From JABIEQ01 sp964516055 (GTDB lineage: Bacteria > Patescibacteriota > Patescibacteriia > Magasanikbacterales > UBA922): DNA of 29,946 bases. The stretch lies in assembly GCA_964516055.1 (NCBI GenBank), contig CAZEYK010000010.1:1-29946 (forward strand), read 5' to 3'. Numbering within the stretch: the stretch's first letter is position 1; every line of letters begins with the position of its first letter. The position numbers and the translations under genes are program-made. Of the stretch, positions 1 through 7,316 are shown piece after piece. Under the pieces are notes generated by a model that was not told where the DNA came from, searched no databases, and saw nothing but the letters and a program-made list of their open reading frames with translations.

Positions 1-2
1 TA

Positions 3-140
3 GGAATTTATCAGGCTTTGTATAAATCAGACGAGTTTGGTGAAAATGCTTTGTGGGTAAGACCAAAAAAAATATTTACAGAAACTATTACTAAAGATGG
101 AAAAGAAATGCCACTTTTTAAATATATTAATGAAGCTTAA
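3..140 (+). CDS. DUF1653 family protein, C-terminal part (gene cut by window edge)
   Basis: An open frame enters from before the window and ends at the TAA at 138-140, giving 45 residues. The sequence contains YQALY, then ALWVRPKKIF, then a final PLFKYINEA. This is the typical end of the DUF1653 domain (YxALYg...lWVRP...F...V..dG...pRF.yi). DUF1653 proteins are small (about 70-100 residues) with unknown function, often free-standing. The start, promoter and upstream partner lie outside the window. After the stop, 141-383 holds no gene: it contains an imperfect AACCG.ATAC/GTATaCGGTT hairpin near 169-192, a 15-bp palindrome ATTCTTGTCAAGAAT at 228-242, and the promoter listed next. Confidence 0.75.
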   Translation, partial: GIYQALYKSDEFGENALWVRPKKIFTETITKDGKEMPLFKYINEA

Positions 141-258
141 ATATTAATCAAGAACGGATTTTAAATTTACAACCGATACCATTTTGTATACGGTTCCAAA
201 AATAAAAAAATCTCGATTATTTTTTTCATTCTTGTCAAGAATACGAAGGACGAAAAAA

Positions 259-287
259 TTGAAAAAAGCCCTAAATTAAGGTAAAAT
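259..287 (+). promoter_or_regulatory. Predicted sigma-70 promoter for the 384 and 615 genes
   Basis: TTGAAA at 259-264 and TAAAAT at 282-287 are separated by 17 bp. Transcription would start near 294, giving a leader of about 90 nt before the ATG at 384. This is a match to the general bacterial consensus only. Confidence 0.45.
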
Positions 288-383
288 ATAATAAAGAATT
301 TTTTATTTGTTCCACCCAACTTCTTCTTCGCTTCAAAAAACTTCGGATACTCGTAAACATATTATCAAAAATAAATTTTATAT

Positions 384-596
384 ATGCTAAAAAAACTCAT
401 AAATTTGAAAAAACACCATCAATTAGTTTTTGGTCTGATTATCATGTCAGCAATGATATGTTTGTGGCGGGGTATTTGGGGTCTTTTAGATATATATCTC
501 ATACCAAACGACCCTTCATTAAGCTACCTCATATCTTTAATATTAGGCATTGCTGTCATCATCACAACTCACTATACCATCGATAAACTGGTATAA
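384..596 (+). CDS. Small two-helix membrane protein (conserved-hypothetical type)
   Basis: Seventy residues. A basic N-terminus (MLKKLINLKKHH) is followed by a hydrophobic helix at about 14-37 that contains a CLWRGIWGLLDIYL segment, and a second helix at about 46-63 (YLISLILGIAVIITTHY). The positive-inside rule suggests the N-terminus is cytoplasmic. I do not recognise a named family; the WRGIWGLLD stretch is the most distinctive part. The ATG has no Shine-Dalgarno sequence. The next gene starts 18 bases after the stop, so the two are probably cotranscribed from the promoter at 259-287 and end at the terminator at 1235. No function can be assigned. Confidence 0.6.
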   Translation: MLKKLINLKKHHQLVFGLIIMSAMICLWRGIWGLLDIYLIPNDPSLSYLISLILGIAVIITTHYTIDKLV

Positions 597-614
597 AAAT
601 TTTAACAAATAATT

Positions 615-1220
615 ATGAACCAAAAAAAACTCATTACAATTTTAGGAATTGCTGTTGTCATTTTACTCGGAACAACCATATATTTTGCAACATTCAGTAC
701 TGTTAGTCAGCCAGCACCGGCTACTGTGGCACAACAACCGGTAACAACTCAGCCAGAACAAAATAATACTGTTAATACGGTACCCTCTGATTGGAAAACC
801 TATTCTGATCAAAAATATGGCTATCAATTTCAATATCCAAACGATTGGAATTTGGCAGAAGTTAATGACGAGCCCAATAGTTACAATGTGACAATTGAAA
901 AAGATGATAAAGATAATAAAGATACTATTCAGATAGTAAAAGTTATATATGGCACAAACACCGATGGCACAGTAAACAATAGGAAAAGTTATCTAAAAAT
1001 GCTAGCAAATAGTGACAACAGTACAATGTCCATTACTGGCGGTCAAGAATATTATTCAGTAAATGAAACCAAAGGAGGTCCCAGCCCAACAGTTTATGTA
1101 GTCGGTGATACTGAAATATTTTTGATGAATTTTAATATCTTCGATTCAAAAAAGACTCCCTTAACAGAAGCTGAAAAATTATTCAAACAGATAATTGAAA
1201 CGTTCAAATTTACCAAATAA
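615..1220 (+). CDS. Signal-anchored lipoprotein-like/PsbP-related surface protein
   Basis: 201 residues. The N-terminus MNQKKL is followed by one hydrophobic helix (about 7-27), then a Pro/Thr/Gln-rich linker (about 30-56) and a soluble domain from about 58. That domain opens with TYSDQKYGYQFQYPNDWNL, the signature of small PsbP-related/PsbP_2-like extracytoplasmic domains (YGYsf.YP..W) common in Patescibacteria and Firmicutes. No lipobox cysteine is present, so it is most likely held by an uncleaved signal anchor, facing outside. The role of these bacterial PsbP-like domains is unknown. It lies 18 bases after the small membrane protein and is followed by a clear terminator at 1235-1266, so the two form a short unit. 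An apparent reading frame at 1195-1452 overlaps its end and crosses that terminator, so I do not call it. Confidence 0.6.
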   Translation: MNQKKLITILGIAVVILLGTTIYFATFSTVSQPAPATVAQQPVTTQPEQNNTVNTVPSDWKTYSDQKYGYQFQYPNDWNLAEVNDEPNSYNVTIEKDDKDNKDTIQIVKVIYGTNTDGTVNNRKSYLKMLANSDNSTMSITGGQEYYSVNETKGGPSPTVYVVGDTEIFLMNFNIFDSKKTPLTEAEKLFKQIIETFKFTK

Positions 1221-1234
1221 ATTACCCGAAATAT

Positions 1235-1266
1235 ATGACCGCCCTTACAGGTGGTCATTGTTTTTC
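1235..1266 (+). terminator. Intrinsic terminator after the 615 gene
   Basis: ATGACCGCC at 1235-1243 pairs with GGTGGTCAT at 1250-1258 (nine pairs, one G-T) around the loop CTTACA, followed by TGTTTTTC. It lies 14 bases past the stop at 1220. The following 200 bases (1267-1472) hold no convincing gene; a TATGAT box at 1432-1437 is a possible -10 for the next gene. Confidence 0.8.
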
Positions 1267-1472
1267 ACTACAACACATAACACCTTGTATGAAATTCATG
1301 CCTGTCTAACGGCAAATACTCACCCAAACTGCGCTTATTTACAATTCATTGGTTTAAATATTATGGAAAGAATTAAAGATGATGCTACAGTATTAACTAT
1401 AAGCACTATATTAAAGTTAATAGAAATAAGCTATGATACCGATAACTACTAAAACTCTTAAAATAATTAACT

Positions 1473-2756
1473 ATAAAAAAATTTAATGCGATTTCAATAA
1501 TCGTATTGAGTATTACACTTATACTGGGGATAACTAGACCAAACCCCACATTTGCAGCGACGAATCCAGGATTAGGTGCAGCAGAAACTTTTTCCATCAT
1601 CGCACAAACAGCAATTACGGGGACGGGAACTATATCCGGGGATGTTGGATTAAACAACACAGGTGCTGGTATCACGGCATTAACTGCCGGAGATGTAGGT
1701 GGCACAATATACTCTACTAATGGGGTTGCACCAGGGTTAGAAATTTTAGATCCAGCTGTGCAGGCCAATCTTTCAACTGCAAATGATAATATATCAGGCC
1801 AAGGTTCAAATGGTAGTATCGGCCCAGTTCTTGACGGCTTAACTTTGACAACCGGTGTTTATGATATTGGAGCCGGACGGTTAAACGGTGGTGTACTTAC
1901 CCTTGATGGTCCCGGTATATATATTTTTAGAGCATCAAGCGATTTGGTATCCTCCGGATCGATTAATTTTATTAATGGAGCTAGAGCCTGCGATGTGTAT
2001 TGGAAAGTTAACACCTTAGCGACTATTAATGGTAGCTCCTTTGCAGGAACAATTATTGCAGGGACTGGTGTTCATTTTGGTGCCAATGTTACTTTGAATG
2101 GTCGGGCTTTAGCATTAGGTGGTGATGTAACATTACTTAACAATACTATTTCAGGACCAACATGTGCTGCTCCAGCTCCTACTCCAGCTCCAGAACCAGC
2201 TCCAGCTCCTACTCCAGCTCCTGCTCCAGAACCAGCTCCAGCTCCTGCTCCAGCCCCAGCTCCTACTCCAGCCACTCTTCATGTCGTTAAAACAGTAATC
2301 AACGACAATGGTGGCACAGCTGTTGCTTCTGACTTTAATTTGCATGTAAAACTTTCTGGAAATGACGTTACGGGAAGTCCTACAGTTGGAACCATAGCCC
2401 CAGGAACTTCTTATTCCCTTTCCGCAAATACATATGTAATAAGCGAAGATGCAAACGCCTCTTATACTCAAAGTTTCAGTGGCGATTGTAATTCAAACGG
2501 GAGCGTAACTCTTTCTGATGGCGACAATAAAACCTGTACTGTCACCAATAATGATATTGCTGAAGTAGTTATCCCTTCTCCTACAGCCGCACCTATAATT
2601 CCAGCTCCAGTATCAACTCCAATGGTACCCAAGCTACCCAATACGGGGATTGCTCCTGACGAAAATAGTAGCGCCCCATGGAACATAATAATTCCAGCAG
2701 GAATATTCACTATTTTACTCTCGTTATATATAATTCAAAAGAAACAGACGGTGTAA
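1473..2756 (+). CDS. LPXTG-anchored ice-binding-like (DUF3494) surface protein
   Basis: About 427 residues if read from 1473. The order is a signal peptide (KKFNAISIIVLSITLILG...TFA-A), a DUF3494/ice-binding-like beta-helix domain at about 35-225 (LGAAETFSIIAQTAITG, later GTIIAGTGVHF and LNGRALALGG, classic for this family), a Pro-Ala linker at about 230-268, an SpaA/prealbumin-like repeat at about 270-360 (LHVVKTVINDNGGT ... CTVTNND), then the sorting signal LPNTG at 388-392, a hydrophobic helix and KKQTV. Sortase would attach it to the cell wall. DUF3494 proteins bind ice or act as adhesins; whether this one binds ice is inference. Start: the conventional in-frame start is TTG at 1506, but that drops the lysines and most of the signal peptide. 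ATA at 1473 restores both, and the frame is closed by TAA at 1464-1466. The true start is therefore uncertain. Confidence 0.85.
   Translation: MKKFNAISIIVLSITLILGITRPNPTFAATNPGLGAAETFSIIAQTAITGTGTISGDVGLNNTGAGITALTAGDVGGTIYSTNGVAPGLEILDPAVQANLSTANDNISGQGSNGSIGPVLDGLTLTTGVYDIGAGRLNGGVLTLDGPGIYIFRASSDLVSSGSINFINGARACDVYWKVNTLATINGSSFAGTIIAGTGVHFGANVTLNGRALALGGDVTLLNNTISGPTCAAPAPTPAPEPAPAPTPAPAPEPAPAPAPAPAPTPATLHVVKTVINDNGGTAVASDFNLHVKLSGNDVTGSPTVGTIAPGTSYSLSANTYVISEDANASYTQSFSGDCNSNGSVTLSDGDNKTCTVTNNDIAEVVIPSPTAAPIIPAPVSTPMVPKLPNTGIAPDENSSAPWNIIIPAGIFTILLSLYIIQKKQTV
2167..2274 (+). repeat. Pro-Ala/Thr/Glu tandem codon repeat (wall-spanning linker)
   Basis: A run of imperfect six-base units built on CCAGCT, with CCT-ACT and GAA-CCA variants, encodes (PA)n with PTPA and EPAP units. 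Such Pro-Ala linkers carry a domain through the cell wall. Long frames on the other strand here are low-complexity shadows of this repeat. The repeat is prone to length variation. Confidence 0.85.
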
Positions 2757-2821
2757 TTAATATAATAAGCACAGTACTTTGACGAACGAATATATTATGT
2801 TCTGGTTTCTCTTAACTTCGT

Positions 2822-5089
2822 ATGAAAAAAATCAAACAATTAAGTTTTGTCGTGCTCGTCACATTAATTTCTGCCAGCGTTTTTTTTGGGAACTTTAATA
2901 TTGCTATAGCCGCAGCTGGTGATGGTACAGCCACTATTGCAGTAGACGACGGCGTTCAAGGGGCAGGCGTAACTGTCGTACAATCAACCTCGCATAAATT
3001 CACAACCATCTTGACGATTGCTTCAGGCGGAATGACGTTAGGAGCGATTAGCCCAACATTTAAAATTCCAGATGGATTTACTGCTCCAAATCTTCATGCA
3101 GTCGCCACAGCAGTTGATGTGAACGTTGATGGTGAATGGTCTGTAGTAGCAGGCGGCCCTGGCGGCTGTACAGTCGACTCGGCCCCAGGTTCATTGACAA
3201 CAGTTGCTAGTGGACAAACAATTACCGTAGACATAACAGCAGACTGCGCAGACTCAAATACAATCACTCTTACCTATCAAGGAACATCGGCAATAACGAT
3301 GGAAGCAACACAGCTTGTTATAAGTACTTCTGACGGCGGACAGCCAATTGTCCCACTAACTCTTGCTCCTGGCTCACCGACGATAACAGTTACATCTGCA
3401 ACGTCTGCTACGCTGACATTAATAAACATAATCACCAATGATAATGGTGGTACTAAAATATTAGCTGATTTTCCGCTCTTTATTGACGACAGTAGTGTGA
3501 CATCAGAAGTTGCGAGCACAACCTCTATTGGAGTACATACGGTTTCCGAAACTTCCGATTCTGGCTATACAGTTACTATCGGCGGTGATTGCGCTCCAGA
3601 AGACGGCACGATCACTCTTGCTGACGGTGAAAACAAAACTTGCACCATCACTAATGATGATAAAGCTCCATCTCTTCATCTCCGAAAGACAGTAACGAAT
3701 GACAATGCTGGTACTGCACTCAACACTAACTGGACCCTTACAGCAACTGGTGCCAGTGGGTTACCAACCAACTTGACTGGTACTACCCCAGTTGATAGTG
3801 ACGCAACATTTAAAGCTGACACCTATACCCTCGCTGAAAGTGGCGGGCCTGTCGGCTATACTGCTAGCACGTGGACTTGTATCGGTGGCGCTCAAGTCGG
3901 TACTGTTGTTACTCTTGCTCTAGGTGAAAGCGCAACTTGTACAATCAATAACAATGACACCGCACCTCAACTCATCGTGAACAAAATCGTAATCAACGAC
4001 AATGACGGCACTAAGGTTATTTCTGATTTTCCGCTCTTTATTGACGACAGTAGTGTGACATCAGGAGTTGTGAGCACAACCTCAATTGGAGTACATACAA
4101 TTTCCGAAACTTCCAATTCTGGCTATACGGCTGCTATAGGCGGTGATTGCGCTGCAGACGGAACAATTACTCTTGCACTGGGTGATGTAAAGACTTGTAC
4201 TATCACTAACGATGACATCACACCTGTTGTCGTTCCTCCCATATCAAGCGGAGGTGGTGGTGGTTCATATTATGTTTTCATTCCGCCTCTCATTGATGTA
4301 GTGAAAGTGCCAAGTCCTCTGGCTCTGCCGGACGGTCCTGGTATAGTAAAATATACTTACACGCTTCGCAATATTGGGACAATCCCTGTAACCAATATAA
4401 CAATGGTTGGTGATACTTGCAGTCCCCTAACATTGATCTCTGGTGACACTAATGACGATGCCAGACTCGACGTGAACGAAACATGGATTTACACGTGTTC
4501 CACGACCCTCACAGAGACCCACACAAACATTATCACTGCAACAGGATGGGCAAATGGCATAAGCACAACTGATATCGCAAATGCCACAGTCATTGTAGGC
4601 CTTCCTGTAGTGCCGCCATTGATCCATGTAACAAAAGTCCCAAACCCTCTACTGCTCTCCTCCGAAGGAGGAATGGTTACCTACACCAATAAAGTTACTA
4701 ACCCGGGAACAGTAGCGTTAAGTAATGTTTACCTAACTGATGATAAATGCGGACCGGTAAACTATATTTCCGGCGACACGAATAGTAATTCAAAACTTGA
4801 TACTACCGAGACATGGACATATACATGTTCATCTACTCTCACGAAAACTACGGTGAACACGATTACTGCGAGTGGAGAAGCCAATGGTCTGAAAGCCAGA
4901 GACTTCGCAATCACTACCGTTGTTGTGAATTCCGCCGTTCCAAAATTGCTGAATTCAACCGTTCCAAAATTGCCCAATACAGGACTTCATCCAAGCAAGA
5001 ATAATATTCCATGGTATATTATTGTACCAGCTGGAATCTTTGCAATTTTAGTCTCTTTCTACATCGCTCGAAAAAAACAAATAGCTTAA
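2822..5089 (+). CDS. Large LPXTG-anchored repeat surface protein (SpaA-like and DUF11-like domains)
   Basis: 755 residues. A signal peptide (about 1-31, ending in AIA-A) is followed by an N-terminal beta-rich domain (about 35-195) that I do not recognise, and three SpaA/prealbumin-like repeats (about 200-282, 285-380, 382-465), each opening with a TNDNxGT-type motif and closing with CTITNDD or CTINNND. Next come a Gly-rich hinge (SSGGGGGSYYVF), then two DUF11-type repeats (about 490-595 and 600-705, IDVVKVPSPL and IHVTKVPNPL). It ends with LPNTG at about 717, a hydrophobic helix and ARKKQIA. A duplicated VPKLLNST/VPKLPNTG stretch precedes the anchor. The sorting signal is nearly the same as in the gene upstream (PW.II.PAGIF.IL.S.YI..KKQ), so both should be substrates of the sortase that follows. 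A stalk or adhesin role is likely. The ATG has no Shine-Dalgarno. Confidence 0.85.
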   Translation: MKKIKQLSFVVLVTLISASVFFGNFNIAIAAAGDGTATIAVDDGVQGAGVTVVQSTSHKFTTILTIASGGMTLGAISPTFKIPDGFTAPNLHAVATAVDVNVDGEWSVVAGGPGGCTVDSAPGSLTTVASGQTITVDITADCADSNTITLTYQGTSAITMEATQLVISTSDGGQPIVPLTLAPGSPTITVTSATSATLTLINIITNDNGGTKILADFPLFIDDSSVTSEVASTTSIGVHTVSETSDSGYTVTIGGDCAPEDGTITLADGENKTCTITNDDKAPSLHLRKTVTNDNAGTALNTNWTLTATGASGLPTNLTGTTPVDSDATFKADTYTLAESGGPVGYTASTWTCIGGAQVGTVVTLALGESATCTINNNDTAPQLIVNKIVINDNDGTKVISDFPLFIDDSSVTSGVVSTTSIGVHTISETSNSGYTAAIGGDCAADGTITLALGDVKTCTITNDDITPVVVPPISSGGGGGSYYVFIPPLIDVVKVPSPLALPDGPGIVKYTYTLRNIGTIPVTNITMVGDTCSPLTLISGDTNDDARLDVNETWIYTCSTTLTETHTNIITATGWANGISTTDIANATVIVGLPVVPPLIHVTKVPNPLLLSSEGGMVTYTNKVTNPGTVALSNVYLTDDKCGPVNYISGDTNSNSKLDTTETWTYTCSSTLTKTTVNTITASGEANGLKARDFAITTVVVNSAVPKLLNSTVPKLPNTGLHPSKNNIPWYIIVPAGIFAILVSFYIARKKQIA
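3465..3570 (+). repeat. 106-bp intragenic direct repeat, copy 1
   Basis: This segment, which encodes the DFPLFIDDSSVTS region of the first SpaA-like repeat, matches 4023-4128 at 100 of 106 bases by hand alignment with no gaps. The middle SpaA-like repeat is divergent, so copies 1 and 3 are the recent duplicates or have been homogenised by conversion. Confidence 0.85.
4023..4128 (+). repeat. 106-bp intragenic direct repeat, copy 2
   Basis: Second copy of the segment at 3465-3570, with six base differences. It encodes the matching part of the third SpaA-like repeat. Confidence 0.85.
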
Positions 5090-5114
5090 AGAGTATTGGG
5101 AAGAATAAATAAGC

Positions 5115-5152
5115 AAATGCCAGCCAAGGGTTTAGCTGGCATTTGTAATTTT
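5115..5152 (+). terminator. Intrinsic terminator/attenuator directly before the sortase start
   Basis: AAATGCCAGC (5115-5124) pairs perfectly with GCTGGCATTT (5135-5144) around a 10-base loop, followed by GTAATTTT. The T-rich tail runs straight into the ATG at 5153. It ends the transcript of the LPXTG gene (stop at 5089) and could let only a fraction of transcripts continue into the sortase gene. Confidence 0.75.
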
Positions 5153-5818
5153 ATGGATAAGAAATTTATGCAACAAAACATCTTATCAAAACGAGCAATG
5201 TTAATAACTGTCCTTTCTGGTGTTGTTCTCTTTTCGACATTCTCTTTTTCTTTTATCCTAAAAAACTTAATCCACGGTAGCTCAACACTACTTGTTGAAG
5301 ATGTTGCTGCTCAGGGGAACCCATTACTGCGTGTTGAAGATGTTGCCGATTTTTCAAATCAAAAACAAACAAGTGTTGGACTGCCGGTACGTCTTAAAAT
5401 TCCGGTGATTGATGTTGATTCTTCTGTTATTCCTGTAGGGCTTACATCTGATGGAGCAATGGAAGTACCAAAAGATCCTGACGAGGTAGCCTGGTTTAAT
5501 CTTGGACCTATCCCTGGAGAAAATGGCAGTGCCGTTATCGCCGGACACTACGACTGGAAAAATAATATTCCAGCGGTATTCGATAATTTACATAAATTAC
5601 GCAAGGGTGATAAGATATCTATTGAAGACGAAAACGGGGACACCACTACTTTCGTTGTACGTGAAATTCGAACATACAACAAAGATGATGAGGCATCCGA
5701 TGTGTTTAAATTGGACGATGGTAACGCACACCTTAATATCATCACTTGCACGGGAGTTTGGGATAATGTTTCCAAAAGTTATTCCAAGCGACTAGTGGTA
5801 TTTACTGACAAAGAATAG
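5153..5818 (+). CDS. Sortase, class F-like transpeptidase
   Basis: 221 residues from ATG 5153. An N-terminal membrane anchor (about 15-38) is followed by a linker with a repeated VEDVA motif and the sortase beta-barrel from about 75. Catalytic residues are visible: His132 in VIAGHYDW, Cys199 in NIITCTG, Arg213 in YSKRLVVF. The TC.G.wD....Y..r.vVF layout resembles class F (and E) sortases. It would cleave LPNTG in the two preceding proteins and transfer them to the cell-wall peptide. The frame is open further upstream to a TTG at 5096, but that start would translate through the terminator hairpin, so I chose ATG 5153; ATG 5168 is the alternative. No Shine-Dalgarno is visible. A terminator follows at 5898. 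Confidence 0.9.
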   Translation: MDKKFMQQNILSKRAMLITVLSGVVLFSTFSFSFILKNLIHGSSTLLVEDVAAQGNPLLRVEDVADFSNQKQTSVGLPVRLKIPVIDVDSSVIPVGLTSDGAMEVPKDPDEVAWFNLGPIPGENGSAVIAGHYDWKNNIPAVFDNLHKLRKGDKISIEDENGDTTTFVVREIRTYNKDDEASDVFKLDDGNAHLNIITCTGVWDNVSKSYSKRLVVFTDKE

Positions 5819-5897
5819 ATGAAAAAATCATATTATTAAACATGTACGCTATGGATGAAGTGATACATAGACCAAGATAGATATTTAAAAAAATTTT

Positions 5898-5936
5898 AAA
5901 AACTACCAATAGTTTTTTTTGGTAGTTTTTTATTTT
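5898..5936 (+). terminator. Intrinsic terminator after the sortase region
   Basis: AAAAACTACC (5898-5907) pairs perfectly with GGTAGTTTTT (5921-5930), followed by TATTTTG. The loop is itself T-rich. It lies 80 bases past the sortase stop and closes the surface cassette. Confidence 0.75.
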
Positions 5937-5964
5937 GTTGCTTAAAGAATACTCATGCTATACT
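5935..5964 (+). promoter_or_regulatory. Predicted promoter with extended -10 for the 6002 gene
   Basis: TTGTTG (5935-5940), an 18-bp spacer and TGC-TATACT (-10 at 5959-5964, extended TGn). Transcription would start near 5971, about 30 bases before the ATG. Confidence 0.5.
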
Positions 5965-6001
5965 CCCCTATAACACTAATATCTACACACCTAAAAAAAC
6001 T

Positions 6002-6316
6002 ATGACCACCATAGAATTCCTCAGACAATTCCGGATCGGCGGATACGCAATCTTTGATTTTGCTGTCTCCTTTTTGGGAATATACTTACTCGCTCCTCTC
6101 CTCTCACGCATCACAAAACATCTCCATCTCATCATACCAAAGAAAAATTGGCTCTTCTTAACAATCCCTATAAGTATCCTTGTTCATATCCTCGTAGGAA
6201 ATATAACTCCCCTCACCAAAAACTTCCTAAACATACACAGCCATTACCCACTAAAAATACTCATCATCGCACTTCTCCTATTGGGACTACAAGGAATCCG
6301 CAAAACAAAAAAATAA
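6002..6316 (+). CDS. Small three-helix membrane protein
   Basis: 104 residues with hydrophobic helices at about 18-38 (FDFAVSFLGIYLLAPLLSRI), 49-66 (NWLFLTIPISILVHILVG) and 82-98 (LKILIIALLLLGLQGI), and a basic C-terminus (RKTKK). I do not recognise a named family. It is a single-gene unit: its own extended -10 promoter lies just upstream and a bidirectional terminator directly after the stop. No Shine-Dalgarno. No function can be assigned. Confidence 0.65.
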   Translation: MTTIEFLRQFRIGGYAIFDFAVSFLGIYLLAPLLSRITKHLHLIIPKKNWLFLTIPISILVHILVGNITPLTKNFLNIHSHYPLKILIIALLLLGLQGIRKTKK

Positions 6317-6348
6317 AAAAACCGAGTACTGTACTCGGTTTTTTTGTC
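6312..6348. terminator. Bidirectional intrinsic terminator
   Basis: ACCGAGTAC (6321-6329) and GTACTCGGT (6331-6339) form a perfect stem, preceded by six A and followed by six or more T, so it works on both strands. It separates the convergent 6002 gene (+) and the DUF5667 gene (-). Confidence 0.85.
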
Positions 6349-6363
6349 TCTATAAAAAACTAT

Positions 6364-7311
6364 TTATAAATCCGCATTAACATCAATATTTTCTTGCACA
6401 TGTACGTCAACGTCGTCATGTTCATCAGCATCTTCATGCTTTTGCTCATCCATATACTCCATCATATCATCATCCTGAGTAGGCATTCCCTTTTGTACTT
6501 GTACCTCAACAACGTCTTCAACTTCTTGATCATGCATCTCTTTTTTTGGTGCAGGAGTCTTTAATTCAACAGCATGATCATCTTTTTCCTGCCCATCCAT
6601 AGGCGCTATCATATCAACGTCATCTTGTTCATCCATATCATCATGCATGCCATTAGTACTTTTTTCATCGGCATGTTCATTTTTCTTTTCATCACCCATA
6701 GACGCATGTTCTTCACGAACACGTACTTTTGATAATGATGATGACACAGCCTCAATCGCCGTTCCCAAACGAGCAGCAACTTGCGCAGCGGCCTGTTCAT
6801 TTCCTTTGGCATCAAGTTCATCAGCAAGCCCTTCCAAATGAGCTACATGTGCTTCAACAGAACTCGTAAACTCTGCACGTTCCTGTACCGTAAGATCTTC
6901 ATCTTGTTCCACAAGACGTTGTGCTTCTTCAGCACGTCGTTCTACAACACGCGTTTCCCAATTTGCTTTTGCCTCAGTAGAAAAAGAAGCAACACTCCGA
7001 ACACGTTCATTTACCTCAACCTTAACAGGATATAAAAAATCTCCAGGCAAGGCTGTTTCTGCCGCAACAGATGTTCCCCCTGTAAGTGCTAAAATAACTG
7101 CTACCAAAATTTTTGCAAACATATATTTCTGATTAAAAAATAAAAATTTTCCTTTTTTTGCATGCTGTATATCCTGACGATTGGATGCCAATATTCTTAC
7201 CGGCTGCAACTGCATCTGCTGAACCAATCGATCACGAACAACAGATTTTTCATCCGCATGTAACCCAAGATCCTTTTGTTCTTTGATAAATTGTGCACGA
7301 AACTGTTTCAT
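6364..7311 (-). CDS. DUF5667 membrane protein, probable anti-sigma partner, with acidic His/Met-rich tail
   Basis: 315 residues. A cytoplasmic N-terminal part of about 65 residues is followed by one membrane helix (about 66-86, AKILVAVILALTGGTSVAA), then a DUF5667 domain (about 88-190) with the typical ALPGDFLYPVK opening and long alpha-helical segments (TEAKANWETRVVERRAEEA). The tail of about 115 residues is very rich in Asp/Glu and carries 8 His and 10 Met by hand count (HDDMDEQDDVDM, DDDMMEYMDEQKHED). It starts 5 bases after the ECF sigma gene. This order (sigma, then single-pass protein) is the usual sigma/anti-sigma arrangement, so an anti-sigma role is likely but inferred. The outward-facing tail could bind metal ions or cationic ligands; that is also inference. 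It ends at the shared terminator near 6330. Confidence 0.75.
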   Translation of the reverse strand: MKQFRAQFIKEQKDLGLHADEKSVVRDRLVQQMQLQPVRILASNRQDIQHAKKGKFLFFNQKYMFAKILVAVILALTGGTSVAAETALPGDFLYPVKVEVNERVRSVASFSTEAKANWETRVVERRAEEAQRLVEQDEDLTVQERAEFTSSVEAHVAHLEGLADELDAKGNEQAAAQVAARLGTAIEAVSSSLSKVRVREEHASMGDEKKNEHADEKSTNGMHDDMDEQDDVDMIAPMDGQEKDDHAVELKTPAPKKEMHDQEVEDVVEVQVQKGMPTQDDDMMEYMDEQKHEDADEHDDVDVHVQENIDVNADL

Positions 7312-7316
7312 AGTAA

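Noticed and set aside
1195..1452. Reading frame of 85 residues on the + strand
   Set aside because: It overlaps the end of the previous gene and runs through a clear terminator hairpin; composition does not look like a protein family and no start signal is seen.
2167..2274. Possible CRISPR-like array
   Set aside because: The units are six-base in-frame codon repeats with no spacers; it encodes a protein linker.
2072..2471. Long - strand frames rich in Gly-Ala or Ser-Trp
   Set aside because: They are antisense shadows of the Pro-Ala codon repeat; low complexity explains their length.
5096..5152. Upstream TTG start for the sortase
   Set aside because: It would translate through the perfect terminator hairpin, and the added residues are encoded by that stem.
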